Notes under the pieces: generated by a model
What the model saw: the letters and a program-made list of their open reading frames with translations, nothing else
Databases searched by the model: none
Told to the model about the DNA's origin: nothing
Made by a program: the position numbers and the translations under genes
Shown here: in pieces, positions 46,095 through 55,585 of the stretch
Position numbering within the stretch: the first letter of the stretch is position 1
Layout of the letters: each line of letters begins with the position of its first letter
Assembly: GCF_024868665.1 (NCBI RefSeq)
Contig: NC_079906.1
Location: 9,550,218-9,614,217, forward strand
Reading direction: 5' to 3'
Length of the DNA: 64,000 bases
Origin: Triplophysa rosa
Taxonomy: Eukaryota; Chordata; Actinopteri; Cypriniformes; Nemacheilidae

Positions 46095-46869
46095 TGACAA
46101 AATGGTATGCAAAACTAAAACGTCACAGGTTTTGTATTTTACACAATTTTGCACTGCTTCAGGCTGATCACTGGCCTCGTCTGTCTTCCAAACCAATTCG
46201 TGCTCAAGTAACGTGGCTTATGCAAGAAAATGAGAACAAATGTGGCACACAAAACTCGTCTTCATCATTCCACTGGGTGACATCCTATTCAGCGTCTTTA
46301 ATCTTAATATTTGTGATGCCGTCTTCGCACCTCTCCAATTTCTCTATCATTTCACAGCTGGCTGTGATCAGGAAGCGTCAGGCTGCCTCTTGTATTGATT
46401 CTCATAGCTTGATGGCTCTCATCAGGTTTAAAAAGCGCCTGTGCAGATAGCGTCTTATAGCTTTTCACAATACTCCAACCCCTGGAGACGTGATGGAAGA
46501 GTGGAAGATTACACTTAGCCTTCCACATCTCCCCATTCTGGAAATTCAATCAGAGGCCGCTACGTCCACTGTGGACATATTATTGCAACAGCGCTGTGCC
46601 TTTTTCTTTCAATTTTTTTGGGTCCGGAGATAAAAAATGAAATGAAGATGTTAACTTTTAGGGACAGCCACTATCCCCACTAGAAAGAAGAAAAAGACAG
46701 AAGTAGAGCGAGCCGCTGTACTAACAGACAAAGTGTATTAGGACGTCTCTGGTTGAGAAGCACATGCATGTCTTGCTAAATGTTTCCAAGAGGAGAAAAG
46801 GTTTCAGGGGACATAGAAGCACCTCAGCCCATTATTAAACGAATTCACACAAAAAAAATCTTTAATCAT
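46095..46869. other. slc15a4 intron; nothing recognised
   Basis: A + strand frame (46052-46450) overlaps the end of copy I and shows no motif. No splice-consistent exon. Confidence 0.35.
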
Positions 46870-47035
46870 TAAAAATCATTTATTCAACCTCATTGAACAA
46901 AAGAAAATATTTTGAAGAACGTTGGTAACCAAGTAACACAGGAGCCCATTGACTTCCATTGTATGGACACAAAACCACTAATACATTTCTCAAAATATCT
47001 TTTGTGTTCCACAGAAGAAACAGGTTTTAAAGCAG
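46870..47035. repeat. Fold-back MITE fragment
   Basis: 'tttattcaacctcattgaac', 'gaagaacgttggtaaccaag' and 'cccattgacttccattgtat' belong to the palindromic family. Both termini are missing. Confidence 0.5.
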
Positions 47036-47350
47036 CCATTCCCCGTGATGCCAATTTTCAAACTTTAGTTTGAATAGTTTTAATAGAAGAACTTTAGTGT
47101 GTAATGTTGCTGTTAGAGTATAAACAATATATGCAAAATGATAAAGCTCAAAGTTCAATGCCAAGCGAGATATTGTCTTTAACAGAATTCGCTTTTCAAG
47201 GACTACAGAGAACGGCTGGAATCGGACAACAGCCCTATACTTCCCGGGTACATGATGTCACTATTCCGAGTTTTTGAAAAACATCCGCCCAAAGGAATAC
47301 GCCAAAAAAGGGGCGAGGCCTTCCTTAAAGAAGAGCCGCTGGAGTAGTGT
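47036..47350. repeat. Dispersed fish DNA repeat
   Basis: 'aaagcagccattccccgtga' at the left and 'ggcgaggccttccttaaaga' at the right bracket a body with 'catgatgtcactattccgag'. I recognise the type as a common teleost repeat but cannot name it. Confidence 0.45.
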
Positions 47351-47528
47351 TCGGTTATCAGAGATTATAAACATTTAATTGAGCTGCGCAATTAATTACT
47401 TTCACTTTCATCACAGTCCTACAGCTGGTGATAAGAATTCAGCTACACACATTCTAAGATAACCAACAAATAACAGCTTCCATGACTTTAACATCGGCTG
47501 TGAAAGCTGTTCTGTGTAATACACTGAT

Positions 47529-47529
<1 letters not shown>

Positions 47530-47585
<56 letters not shown>

Positions 47586-47587
47586 GA
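47530..47587. repeat. (GT)n microsatellite
   Basis: About 25 uninterrupted GT units. The frames of Thr-His dipeptides on the - strand are artefacts of the repeat. Confidence 0.97.
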
Positions 47588-48532
47588 ACAGTAGCGAATC
47601 GTGATGTTTGAGCCTTGGCCCTCTGCGAACGTGCACGCGCAAACCATCCCAACCCCAATCCAATGGTGCGCATACACCATTATACCATCACAATTACCAA
47701 ATGATACATTTACAAAGCTACTCCTACGACTTGGAACGCAACAAGCCGAACAGCACAGCAAGACACGCAATACAAATACAAATCATTATTACACATATGC
47801 ATTATGATCAGCGTGCCGCGTGTGCTCTTCAACGGAATAATGGACCGGGTTGCACACACACATGACCGACACTGCCTCCCAGTCTGATCATAAAACCAAC
47901 ACGGACTAACGTACACAATACCAGTTTAAAAAGCGACTCCTCATGAGAGCGCTCTCAGCAAAGAAAACCTACTCTAGCATACAGTAAACAGAGATTCACC
48001 AGCGAATAAACTTTGATTATAATAAATCTTCATATCAAACTGGTAACGTTAAGTTACAGTGAACTAAAAGTATGAAACTGACCGAAGTAAATTAACCATT
48101 TATCTGATAAAATGTCACTGTTACGCAGAATAACAGCAAATGTGCACAATGTTAAATTTAAGACTGACCCGTCAAAATCACTTGTCTCAAATTAAGCTCA
48201 CATCAGCAACCAGAATGATGCATGGCGGCCTAATAAATCATAAATAACTTACAATTTGATGACCAAATTATTTGATAACAAAGTCTTCCTCCTGTTGTTC
48301 TGAACAACGTTTATCAGCTTTTCTCTTTTTTTTCCAAGACTTGATAACAAAGTTCATCCATTTTCAATGAGGTTTTCCGCATTTCGTCTTCTTCTTCAAG
48401 TTTGGCGAACCTGCTTCGTGTGTTTCTTCTGCTTTACGAGATTACTGGTGAGCCTTTAATTTCAGATCGGAAATGCTTGCCTCAAGATTGTAGTAGAAGC
48501 TGCACGACAACATTTACTGTGTACTTTTATGG
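47588..48532. other. slc15a4 intron; nothing firmly recognised
   Basis: Mixed AT-rich intron sequence with no splice-consistent exon and no clear repeat termini. The part 48280-48440 has repeat-like text, but no ends could be defined. Confidence 0.35.
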
Positions 48533-48600
48533 CCGGGTTTCACAGACAAGGCTTAGCTTAAGCCAGGACTAGGCCTTAGTTAATTATCTGCATGCTGATG
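48533..48600. repeat. Single end of the 'tttcacagacaaggctt' TIR family
   Basis: 'ggccgggtttcacagacaag' followed by 'agccaggactaggccttagt' equals the termini at 58013 and 13233. The second end is not seen nearby. Confidence 0.6.
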
Positions 48601-48673
48601 GTAAGAATGTTTCATTTGTCAGAGCTGTTAGATAATAAAAGCAAACTCTTACGGTGTTATTTGTGTTTCACAG

Positions 48674-49680
48674 TATGAACCTGCACATCGTGTCCATGAA
48701 CATTCACAGAGGTAAACTGGATTTTCACACACGTAAACACATGCCATCAAACTACTGTGTGTGCATTCATGCATGTGTGTGTTTTAGGATGAGGTTCCAT
48801 TGATTTGCCAGTGGTGGTGCATTAAACAAGTGTATGATAGACTATCCAGCCAAGATAATATTACATCTGTAAAGTCACTGTTGGTAAAGTGAGAACATAT
48901 ACATAGTTCATATACATTTACATATTTTCCAAAGGCATGGACAGAGATTTGCACACTGGACAGAAGAAGCGTACCAACTCCTTCAGGGAACCCTTGAGCC
49001 TGTCTTTAGGGTGCCAAAATCCACCACCACCAACCTGACACCCAGCAGAAAAGTGGTGTTTGAACAGGACATTGATAAAATAAATGATTATAGACTGATT
49101 TCACGCCGCCACCATGTTGAAATCGAAAGCGAGGCAGAGGTGAGAAGAAAACCAGAAGGACAGAGACGCATCATTTGTTTTTTCATGTCACAGACACCCG
49201 ATGGTAGTCAAAACCATTGCAGTCTATCTGTCCTTCCGGTTTTCTTCCCACCTTTTCGATTTCAACATGGCAGCGGAGTGAAATCTATTGTGGTCATATA
49301 TTAAGCAGTTGCATGTATGCTGAATATGTGCCTATATACATGCTGGCACATATACATACATGAATACAAACTTGTGTCTTTACTTTACCAGGTGCAGCAG
49401 CCAGCCATTGTCAGAGACCTACATTCAGCATGGGACTGAATACAAAGTCACAGAGACTTATTCCATGGGGAGGTGACAGAGCCTGTATTTTTGCGGATGC
49501 ACAGGGACGATCAACAAAATGTCCTCAGAAAAGTCCTGAGGGATCAATTCTCCAAAGCAAAGGATGACTTTTTGTTTGTATTTCAGTATCAAGAAGACAT
49601 GGAAACATTTTTTGGCATACTGTATTGATAAACACGGCCTAAAGGTCAATGCCATGTTCCTCAATCAGCAATTTAAGTAG
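48674..49680 (+). pseudogene. Unidentified exon chain, probably a decayed gene fragment
   Basis: Three stretches on the + strand look like exons that join in one frame. Segment 1: 48674-48711, acceptor 'tttcacag', donor GTAAAC. Segment 2: 48935-49139, acceptor 'ttttccaaag', donor GTGAGA, encoding RFAHWTEEAYQLLQG, then VPKSTTTNLTPSRKVVFEQD and KINDYRL. Segment 3: from 49392 after a strong acceptor 'ctttactttaccag', encoding VQQPAIVRDLHSAWD, an in-frame TGA at 49437, then the same frame through EVTEPVFLRMHRDDQQNVLR and FVFQYQEDMETFFG, a stop near 49624 and, after a frameshift, KHGLKVNAMFLNQQFK to TAG at 49680. All phases agree (2, then 0). The protein is charged and soluble-looking. I do not recognise the family. 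The stop and shift suggest a pseudogene, antisense within an slc15a4 intron. Confidence 0.4.
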
Positions 49681-49762
49681 ATGAATAGATGAGTGAGTGA
49701 GTGTGCGACTGAGGGAGGGAGGCAGGGATGGAGGGAGGTAGTGAGTGAATGAATGAATGACT
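49681..49762. repeat. Tetranucleotide-like repeats (GAGT/GAGG/GAAT)
   Basis: Successive runs of 'gagtgagtgagt', 'gagggagggagg' and 'gaatgaatgaatga' directly follow the exon-like chain. Confidence 0.8.
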
Positions 49763-50869
49763 AAAGAAAAGAAGGAACAAATTATAAATAAATAAACTGA
49801 ATGAATTCAGAAAATTCTGTGTGTTTCTTAAATACAGACATCTGTTAAAGTATGCTAAAATATGTAGAACATAACATATAAATAGAACACACACTTTACT
49901 AAATGGTGTCTTACAAATGTTAACTATCAAGTTTAATTTTATTTTATTTAATTTTTCAATTTCAATTATTTAATTGGGGTAACAATTTGTGCCACATATT
50001 AACCTTTACATATTTAGCCAAAAAAATATTTAAGAAGAGAATCATTAATAAAAAAATAAACTTAGTTTTACTATATATAAAAAACATTTTTTATAAATAA
50101 AAAACTATTTCTCACTCCTGACATATAACATTTTGTCATATTGTATTTTCATTGGTATTAAAAAATAAAATAAAAAAAGCAACATAAAAATAATAGAAAA
50201 AACAATTTTCCGCTCTAAACAGGATTCTTAGTGTATCCCTCGAATGTTTCTCCAAACCATTACAAATTGTAATGGGTTTAATGTCTTTTGATGTTAAATG
50301 CAATGTTCAACAAAGAGTTTATTTAAAAACTATTTCCGGTATGGAACGAACTTTTCTTTTATACTGCCGTAAATTGTTTCGACCGGACATGTCGTCAGTT
50401 TCGCGCATGCGCGGAACAAATCGTGTTTCCGGGACGGATCGGGTAGCGACAAGCAACACCCCAGATGGCGGAAAGTTAGCAAAAAACAAAGCGCGCCCGT
50501 TTAGAAAGATTATATGATTGGTCAGTTTTACTGTCACTCAAAATTAATCTCTCCATTGATTTACTGTAGTGTCAGCCAGCCGTATGCTAATTGAAGGCAC
50601 ACGACGTAAGCAAATGTTCGACTTCTTTCAGCATGCGCAGGCTGCGCAGACAGCGTATGACATCGCAGAACTGCGACTGCTCCGTGATCTTGAATTACTC
50701 TCGTGAGACTTGGAAATCTCACGTGGATAGAGTCCGCATCGATCCAGGAAGTCAAATATACATATCTAATAGGGAAAATCGGACGACTTTTATTGAAAAT
50801 AATATTTTACGTTTTCAAATATTATTTTTTACGATAGTTTAGGTCATCACAGAGGGCGCTGAGGGTTCG
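49763..50869. other. slc15a4 intron; AT-rich part and CpG-bearing part, no gene
   Basis: 49930-50215 is strongly AT-rich. 50335-50760 contains several CG dinucleotides ('tttcgcgcatgcgcggaac', 'gcatgcgcaggctgcgcaga') and 81-83-residue frames without motifs. It may be a decayed DNA repeat. No termini were defined. Confidence 0.35.
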
Positions 50870-51475
50870 TTTCAATTCTATGAAAAGTCCTTTGAAGTCC
50901 TGCTTTCAAATGTCTCCTGGTCAATCTGCTTGTTTTATTATCCAACTTAGGTCCAATATAAAAAGGCAAAACTAACGCTTCTGTTATTAGTGTTACTTAA
51001 AAATTGCGATCTCTGCGATTGACGTTTGCACATGCACTAGCAGACCTCCGTCACACTTGGATCGATCAGCATGTGTTTAACTGATTTAGTGAAGTTGACG
51101 CCATTGTTACTGTTTATTGCTAAAAGCCAAAGCTTATAAATACACGTGCACTGAGAGGGGGACCGACCAATCACAACAGCCTGAGAAGCGGAAGCTCGCT
51201 GATATGGTATGGGTGGGACATCTTCAGACACACGCTCTAAGTGGGTAACCAATCACGACAGAGCTGGTCAGCTTTACCAATCAGAGCGTTTCGGAAGGAG
51301 GGATTTTATATAGACCGGAAGATATTTAGTCATTTTGTTAGAAGACTTGAAACAATAGACTTGAAATATGTGAAATATAAAGCGTTTTTTGAAACTAGAA
51401 ACATGAAGATCCATTGTTAAACACCCAAAAAGCATAATCAAAGCTTCAAAAACCGCAAAAGAATGGCTCCTTTAA
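50870..51475. repeat. Dispersed fish repeat
   Basis: The segment with 'gaccgaccaatcacaacagc', 'accaatcagagcgtttcgga' and 'acatgaagatccattgttaa', ending 'gaatggctcctttaaa', is of a kind I recognise as a highly repeated teleost sequence. The ends are approximate. Confidence 0.5.
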
Positions 51476-51522
51476 ACTAATAAATGATGACAGAATTTTT
51501 GGGGCGAACTATCAATTAAAGT
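51476..51522. repeat. Fold-back MITE right-end fragment
   Basis: 'taataaatgatgacagaatt' plus 'ggggcgaactatcaattaaa' equals the right terminus of the cyprinid palindromic family. Confidence 0.55.
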
Positions 51523-52007
51523 AAAAAACAAAAGTGTTTTTTATAGAGCGAGCTCCTTCTCGTTGGCCTTAATGTTCTTATAAAAGACCTTGACAGGTTT
51601 TGGTTATTTGAAGGATCAAAAGCCATGGGTAACAATTTAATCTTAAACACCGGTTCTTAAGAGCCAGAGGAGAAATCCAGTATTCATCACTACTATATTC
51701 TTTACAATTCAGTATGAGGTGAGAGTGTTTTTCCTGCCTTGGCCAAATGCTACTTATTAGTCTTGCTGGTTCATAAAGGCTAAGAGGGGTGGGCGGCACA
51801 GGCTTTGATTTACTCTGTGTGCAGAAATGGGTGTGAAATTGCTGGTGTGGTGTGTGTACCTAGAAAGAAAACAGGAATATTCAGCCACGACCTTGAAGCT
51901 GGGGGTTGTAAATGCACACAATTGTGTTCTTGGGGAGGTAAACACAAACAGATCGGAGTTTTTAGCACACTAACACAAGTAAACGTACTCGGTTACTAAC
52001 GTAACCT

Positions 52008-52246
52008 CGGTTCCCTGAGATACGGGAACGAGTACTGCGTAGCAGAACGCTATGGGGAAAACTCCTTTTTCTTCGATGACTGAAGCTTTACAATAACGCA
52101 GTGAATACTGCACGGCCATTGGTGCTTGCAAAGTAAAACTTTGAGCCAATGGCAGCGAAGCTGCACGGACCTATGGCGATGGTGCCCGCCAAAATGGGCG
52201 GGGCTTATGGCTATATAAGCAGACACATCACCGTAGGGTCCTCAGG
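52008..52246. repeat. DIRS terminal inverted repeat (3' end of the element)
   Basis: It begins 'ggttccctgagatacgggaa' and runs through 'ggaaaactcctttttc' and 'ggctatataagcagacacat' to 'gggtcctcagg'. It is the reverse complement of 57258-57497. From about 52038 inward I saw only one or two differences. The outermost 20-30 bp differ between the two ends, as is normal for split DIRS repeats. Confidence 0.95.
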
Positions 52247-52298
52247 TTACTTCGACTGAAGCGACGACCATATGCAGCTTGTAAGCACGGCCAGGAAC

Positions 52299-52386
52299 GC
52301 AGTACTTGTGTCTGTATCTCAGGGAACCGCCAAGTAAGTTCCCTATCGATACTTCACTTGTACTGCGTAGCAGGACGCTATGGGGA
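52299..52386. repeat. DIRS internal complementary region (ICR)
   Basis: The first part, 'gcagtacttgtgtctgtatc' plus 'tcagggaacc', complements the outer end of the left inverted repeat. The second part, 'ttccctatcgatacttcact' plus 'tgtactgcgtagcaggacgc', complements the outer end of the right repeat. An ICR joining the complements of both ends is the defining feature of DIRS1 elements and is thought to template the missing termini during circle formation. Confidence 0.9.
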
Positions 52387-52426
52387 ACCAGTATAATCCC
52401 GCCGTGCTACAAGTGGAACGAAAACA

Positions 52427-53422
52427 TTATATAATCCCGAAGCCGTAGCTCGAGGATAGGTATGGGGCAGGGAATCCTGTGGAAGGCGGAAAAGACAAGC
52501 TAATAGGTGGCCTAATCCGGTTAATCGTCCCAGTGATTCGTCCCAATCGTCCTATGGAGACTCCGCTAGACCATGCCCAGGAAGAGGCGACACCTCTAGT
52601 AGAATGGGCTCTAACTCCCGTGGGGCATAGAAGGCCCAAGGAAGAGTATGCCAGCGCGATAGCCTCAATTATCCATTTAGATAGTCTATGCCTCGTGACC
52701 GGAGACCCTCTGGTGCGGTTGCCAAAGCAGACAAAAAGCGGTTCCGACTGCCTGAATGGGGCGGAACGCTCAATGTAGATCTTAAGCGCTCTGACTGGAC
52801 AGAGCAGATTCAGCTCCGGGTCCTGCTCGGAGGAGGGGAGCGCGGAAAGTGTCACTACCTGTGCTCTAAATGGAGTAGAGAGCACCTTAGGTACGTAACC
52901 ATGTCTAGGTTTGAGGACTACCTTAGAGTTGTCAGGCCCAAACTTAAGACAGGAGGGGCTCACAGAGAGCGCCTGTAGATCGCCCACACGTTTTACCGAT
53001 GCTAATGCTAGCAGCAGAGCGGTTTTAAGTGTTAAGGGACGGAGGTCCGCAGACTGTAGAGGCTCGAAGGAAGGGCCCTTCAGAGCTCTCAACACCGTGG
53101 GCAGATCCCATATGGGAACGGTGAGGGGGCGAGGGGGGCGTAGCCGCCTGGAACCTTTCAAGAAACGAATGACCAAGTCATTCTTTCCCACTCCTTGGCC
53201 CGCTATGGGGGCATGAGAGGCTGCAATTGCTGCCACATAGACCTTGAGCGTGGAAGGGGAGCGGCCCTTATCCAACAGCTCTTGTAGGAAGGACAGAATT
53301 AGTGATATGTCACAGGATTCTGGGTCTGCGCCGCGGGTTGTACACCAGGTGGAGAAGACAGACCACTTGAGGTTATAGAGTCGTCTAGTAGACGGAGCTC
53401 TAGCCTGTGATATTGTGTTCAT
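52427..53422 (-). CDS. DIRS tyrosine recombinase (lacks catalytic tyrosine)
   Basis: From the ATG at 53422 the protein is 331 residues, a usual size for DIRS recombinases. The start overlaps the stop of the upstream frame (ATGA, 53422-53419), which fits termination-reinitiation. The same frame is open further upstream to 55558, but that part overlaps the RT frame and is not recombinase-like. An N-terminal core-binding region (STRRLYNLKWSVFSTW) is followed by a catalytic domain with the first arginine at 145 (SVKRVGDLQAL) and the HSTR motif at 273-276. The nucleophilic tyrosine is expected about 33 residues after HSTR. Position 309 is leucine, and the tail after residue 289 (GRLGRITGTINRIRPP...) does not resemble the family. 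This copy is probably unable to integrate by itself. Confidence 0.9.
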   Translation of the reverse strand: MNTISQARAPSTRRLYNLKWSVFSTWCTTRGADPESCDISLILSFLQELLDKGRSPSTLKVYVAAIAASHAPIAGQGVGKNDLVIRFLKGSRRLRPPRPLTVPIWDLPTVLRALKGPSFEPLQSADLRPLTLKTALLLALASVKRVGDLQALSVSPSCLKFGPDNSKVVLKPRHGYVPKVLSTPFRAQVVTLSALPSSEQDPELNLLCPVRALKIYIERSAPFRQSEPLFVCFGNRTRGSPVTRHRLSKWIIEAIALAYSSLGLLCPTGVRAHSTRGVASSWAWSSGVSIGRLGRITGTINRIRPPISLSFPPSTGFPAPYLSSSYGFGII

Positions 53423-55518
53423 GACACTCTCGGGGAGGACCGTAGGCTCCCGTCGAGAGGCCAAAGGTGCAGAGCCCACAGCTCTGGCTGGGGGTGCCAA
53501 ATCGTGTTGCCTGCCTGAGAGAGGAGGTCCCGTCTCAGGGGAATAGGCCACGGGGCTGCTACGAGCAGCTGAGACAGTTGCGCAACCCAGGGCTGGTTCT
53601 TCCAGAGTGGGGCTACGAACAGCACCTTGTGCGCCTGTTCTCTGATCCTCCTGATCGTCTGTGGTATGAGAGCGATCGGGGGGAAGGCATAGAGGAGCCG
53701 GTTGGGCCAGTTGTGGGCCAAGGCATCCCTGTCCTTCGAAAAATAGGTTGGGCAATGAGTGTTGTCTTTGGAGGCAAAAAGGTCGATTTCTGCCTTGCCG
53801 AAGACTTCCCAAATTTTCTGAACCGACTTGGGGTGGAGCGTCCATTCCTCTGAAGGGACGTTGTTCCGAGATAGCATATCTGCTCCCTGGTTCAGTCTGC
53901 CTGGCACATGAGTTGCCCTTAGTGAGCGCAGATTGCACTGAGCCCATTCCAAGAGGCAAAGTACCAGGGAGAAAAGGCGTCTTGAGGAGAGGCCTCCCTG
54001 GTGATTTATGTAGGACACCACTGTCATGCTGTCTGATCGGACTAAGACGTGGCGGTCCCGTAAGACCGGCAGGAAGTGGCGAAGAGCCAGCCATACTGCC
54101 TGCATTTCTAGGCAGTTGATGTGCAGGCCCCTTTCCTGAATCGACCAGTGGCCGAAGGCCGGTGTGCCATCGCACAGAGCCCCCCAACCCGTTTTGGAGG
54201 CGTCTGTAGTGACCACCTTTCGTCTGCATGTGGTGCCCAGGGGCACACCCTGCTCCAACCAAAGAGGATCCCTCCATGGGGCTAGAGCTGTTACGCAGAC
54301 CTGATCCACCCAGATGCGTAGGCGTCCGAGACGCCAAGCGTGAGGCGGAACTCTCGGTTTCAGCCAGTACTGCAGAGGACGCATCCGAAGAACACCCAAC
54401 TGCAGTACTTGAGATGCGGAGGCCATGAGACCCAGCATCTTCTGAAACGCCTTGAGGGAGCGTGAAGCTCCGGGCGTAAAAGAGGCCGCGAGCTGCTGAA
54501 TGGCTAGGGCACGGTCTGGCGTGATTCTGGCCGTCAGACGGTTCGAATCGAAAACCGCCCCCAGGAACGAAATCCGTTGGCTGGGGGACAGAGCGCTTTT
54601 GGCGAGGTTGATTCTGAGTCCCAGGCATTCCAGGTGACTGAGGAGGAGGGACCTGTGGGACCTTAGCTCTTCCTCTGACTGTGCTAGAACAAGCCAGTCG
54701 TCGAGGTAGTTCAGAATGCGGATTCCCGTCTGCCTGAGAGGGGATAGAGCCGCGTCCATGCACTTCGTGAAAGTGCGGGGAGCTAGAGACAGTCCAAATG
54801 GAAGGACCATGTATTGATATGCAACCCCTTCGTAGGCGAATCTCAAGAATCGTCTGTGATGGGGGGCTATCTGGATGTGGAAGTATGCGTCTTTCAGATC
54901 CAGGGAGAAGAACCAGTCCCCTGGGTATATCTGCGAGAGGATCTGTTTCAGTGTAATCATTCTGAAACGCCGTTTCATAAGGGCGCGGTTCAGATGTCTG
55001 AGATCGAGGATGGGGCGGAGACCGCCATCCTTTTTGGGTACGAGGAAGTAGCGGCTGTAAAAGCCCGACTCGGTTTGGTCTGGAGGAACCGGTTCTATGG
55101 CTCCTTTGTCCAGTAAGTTCACCAACTCCGTGCGCAGAACGTGTGAACTCGCGCTCTGGACTCGGGTGGTGATCATCCCGCGGAAACGCGGGGGTCTGCG
55201 AGCGAACTGGAGTGAATATCCTTGAGATATTATTCCCATTACCCAATCCGATATCCCGGGGATGGCCCGCCAGGCCTCGGCCCGTATGGCAAGGGGTTGA
55301 ATGCATTGGGGAGGTATGCCGCCTTTCGGGGGCTTGACTCCTGTGGAGAGTGGAAGAGGAAGGTTGCTCTTTTTCTGACAATGTTTGTGTTTTATATAAG
55401 TGCCCGCTATAACAGCGGTGGGTTGTGCGGGCGTTAGAACAGACCCGGTATTCACATTTTGAAACAAAAACACATTTTCGCCGGCACCTGGAACAGAACG
55501 GGGTGTTTGGGCGAACAA
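53419..55518 (-). CDS. DIRS reverse transcriptase, RNase H and methyltransferase-like polyprotein
   Basis: 699 residues. The reverse transcriptase has YFLVPKKDGGLRPILDLRHL near 157, DLKDAYFHIQ near 207, LPFGLSLAPRTF near 239 and the catalytic YLDD at 270-273. RNase H follows with TDASKTGWGA (Asp439), LEMQAVWLAL (Glu471) and RSDSMTVVSYINHQGG (Asp496). The C-terminal part (EIDLFASKDNTHCP near 577, LLYAFPPIALIP near 608) corresponds to the Dam-like methyltransferase region described in DIRS elements. I name it by position and motif only. No stop or frameshift interrupts it. The gag stop is 68 nt upstream. Confidence 0.93.
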   Translation of the reverse strand: MFAQTPRSVPGAGENVFLFQNVNTGSVLTPAQPTAVIAGTYIKHKHCQKKSNLPLPLSTGVKPPKGGIPPQCIQPLAIRAEAWRAIPGISDWVMGIISQGYSLQFARRPPRFRGMITTRVQSASSHVLRTELVNLLDKGAIEPVPPDQTESGFYSRYFLVPKKDGGLRPILDLRHLNRALMKRRFRMITLKQILSQIYPGDWFFSLDLKDAYFHIQIAPHHRRFLRFAYEGVAYQYMVLPFGLSLAPRTFTKCMDAALSPLRQTGIRILNYLDDWLVLAQSEEELRSHRSLLLSHLECLGLRINLAKSALSPSQRISFLGAVFDSNRLTARITPDRALAIQQLAASFTPGASRSLKAFQKMLGLMASASQVLQLGVLRMRPLQYWLKPRVPPHAWRLGRLRIWVDQVCVTALAPWRDPLWLEQGVPLGTTCRRKVVTTDASKTGWGALCDGTPAFGHWSIQERGLHINCLEMQAVWLALRHFLPVLRDRHVLVRSDSMTVVSYINHQGGLSSRRLFSLVLCLLEWAQCNLRSLRATHVPGRLNQGADMLSRNNVPSEEWTLHPKSVQKIWEVFGKAEIDLFASKDNTHCPTYFSKDRDALAHNWPNRLLYAFPPIALIPQTIRRIREQAHKVLFVAPLWKNQPWVAQLSQLLVAAPWPIPLRRDLLSQAGNTIWHPQPELWALHLWPLDGSLRSSPRVS

Positions 55519-55585
55519 AAGAGCCTTCTTTGAAGGAGGTCCAGCCGCAGCGAGACACGGTCCCTTCCTCTTCCTTTCCTCGGTC

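Noticed and set aside
47411..47770. Thr-His repeat proteins
   Set aside because: They are translations of a (GT)n microsatellite.
48361..48455. A possible signal-peptide exon upstream of the unknown exon chain (ATG, hydrophobic stretch, GTGAGC donor)
   Set aside because: The phase and spacing could fit, but the sequence looks like part of a dispersed repeat and nothing else supports a start there.
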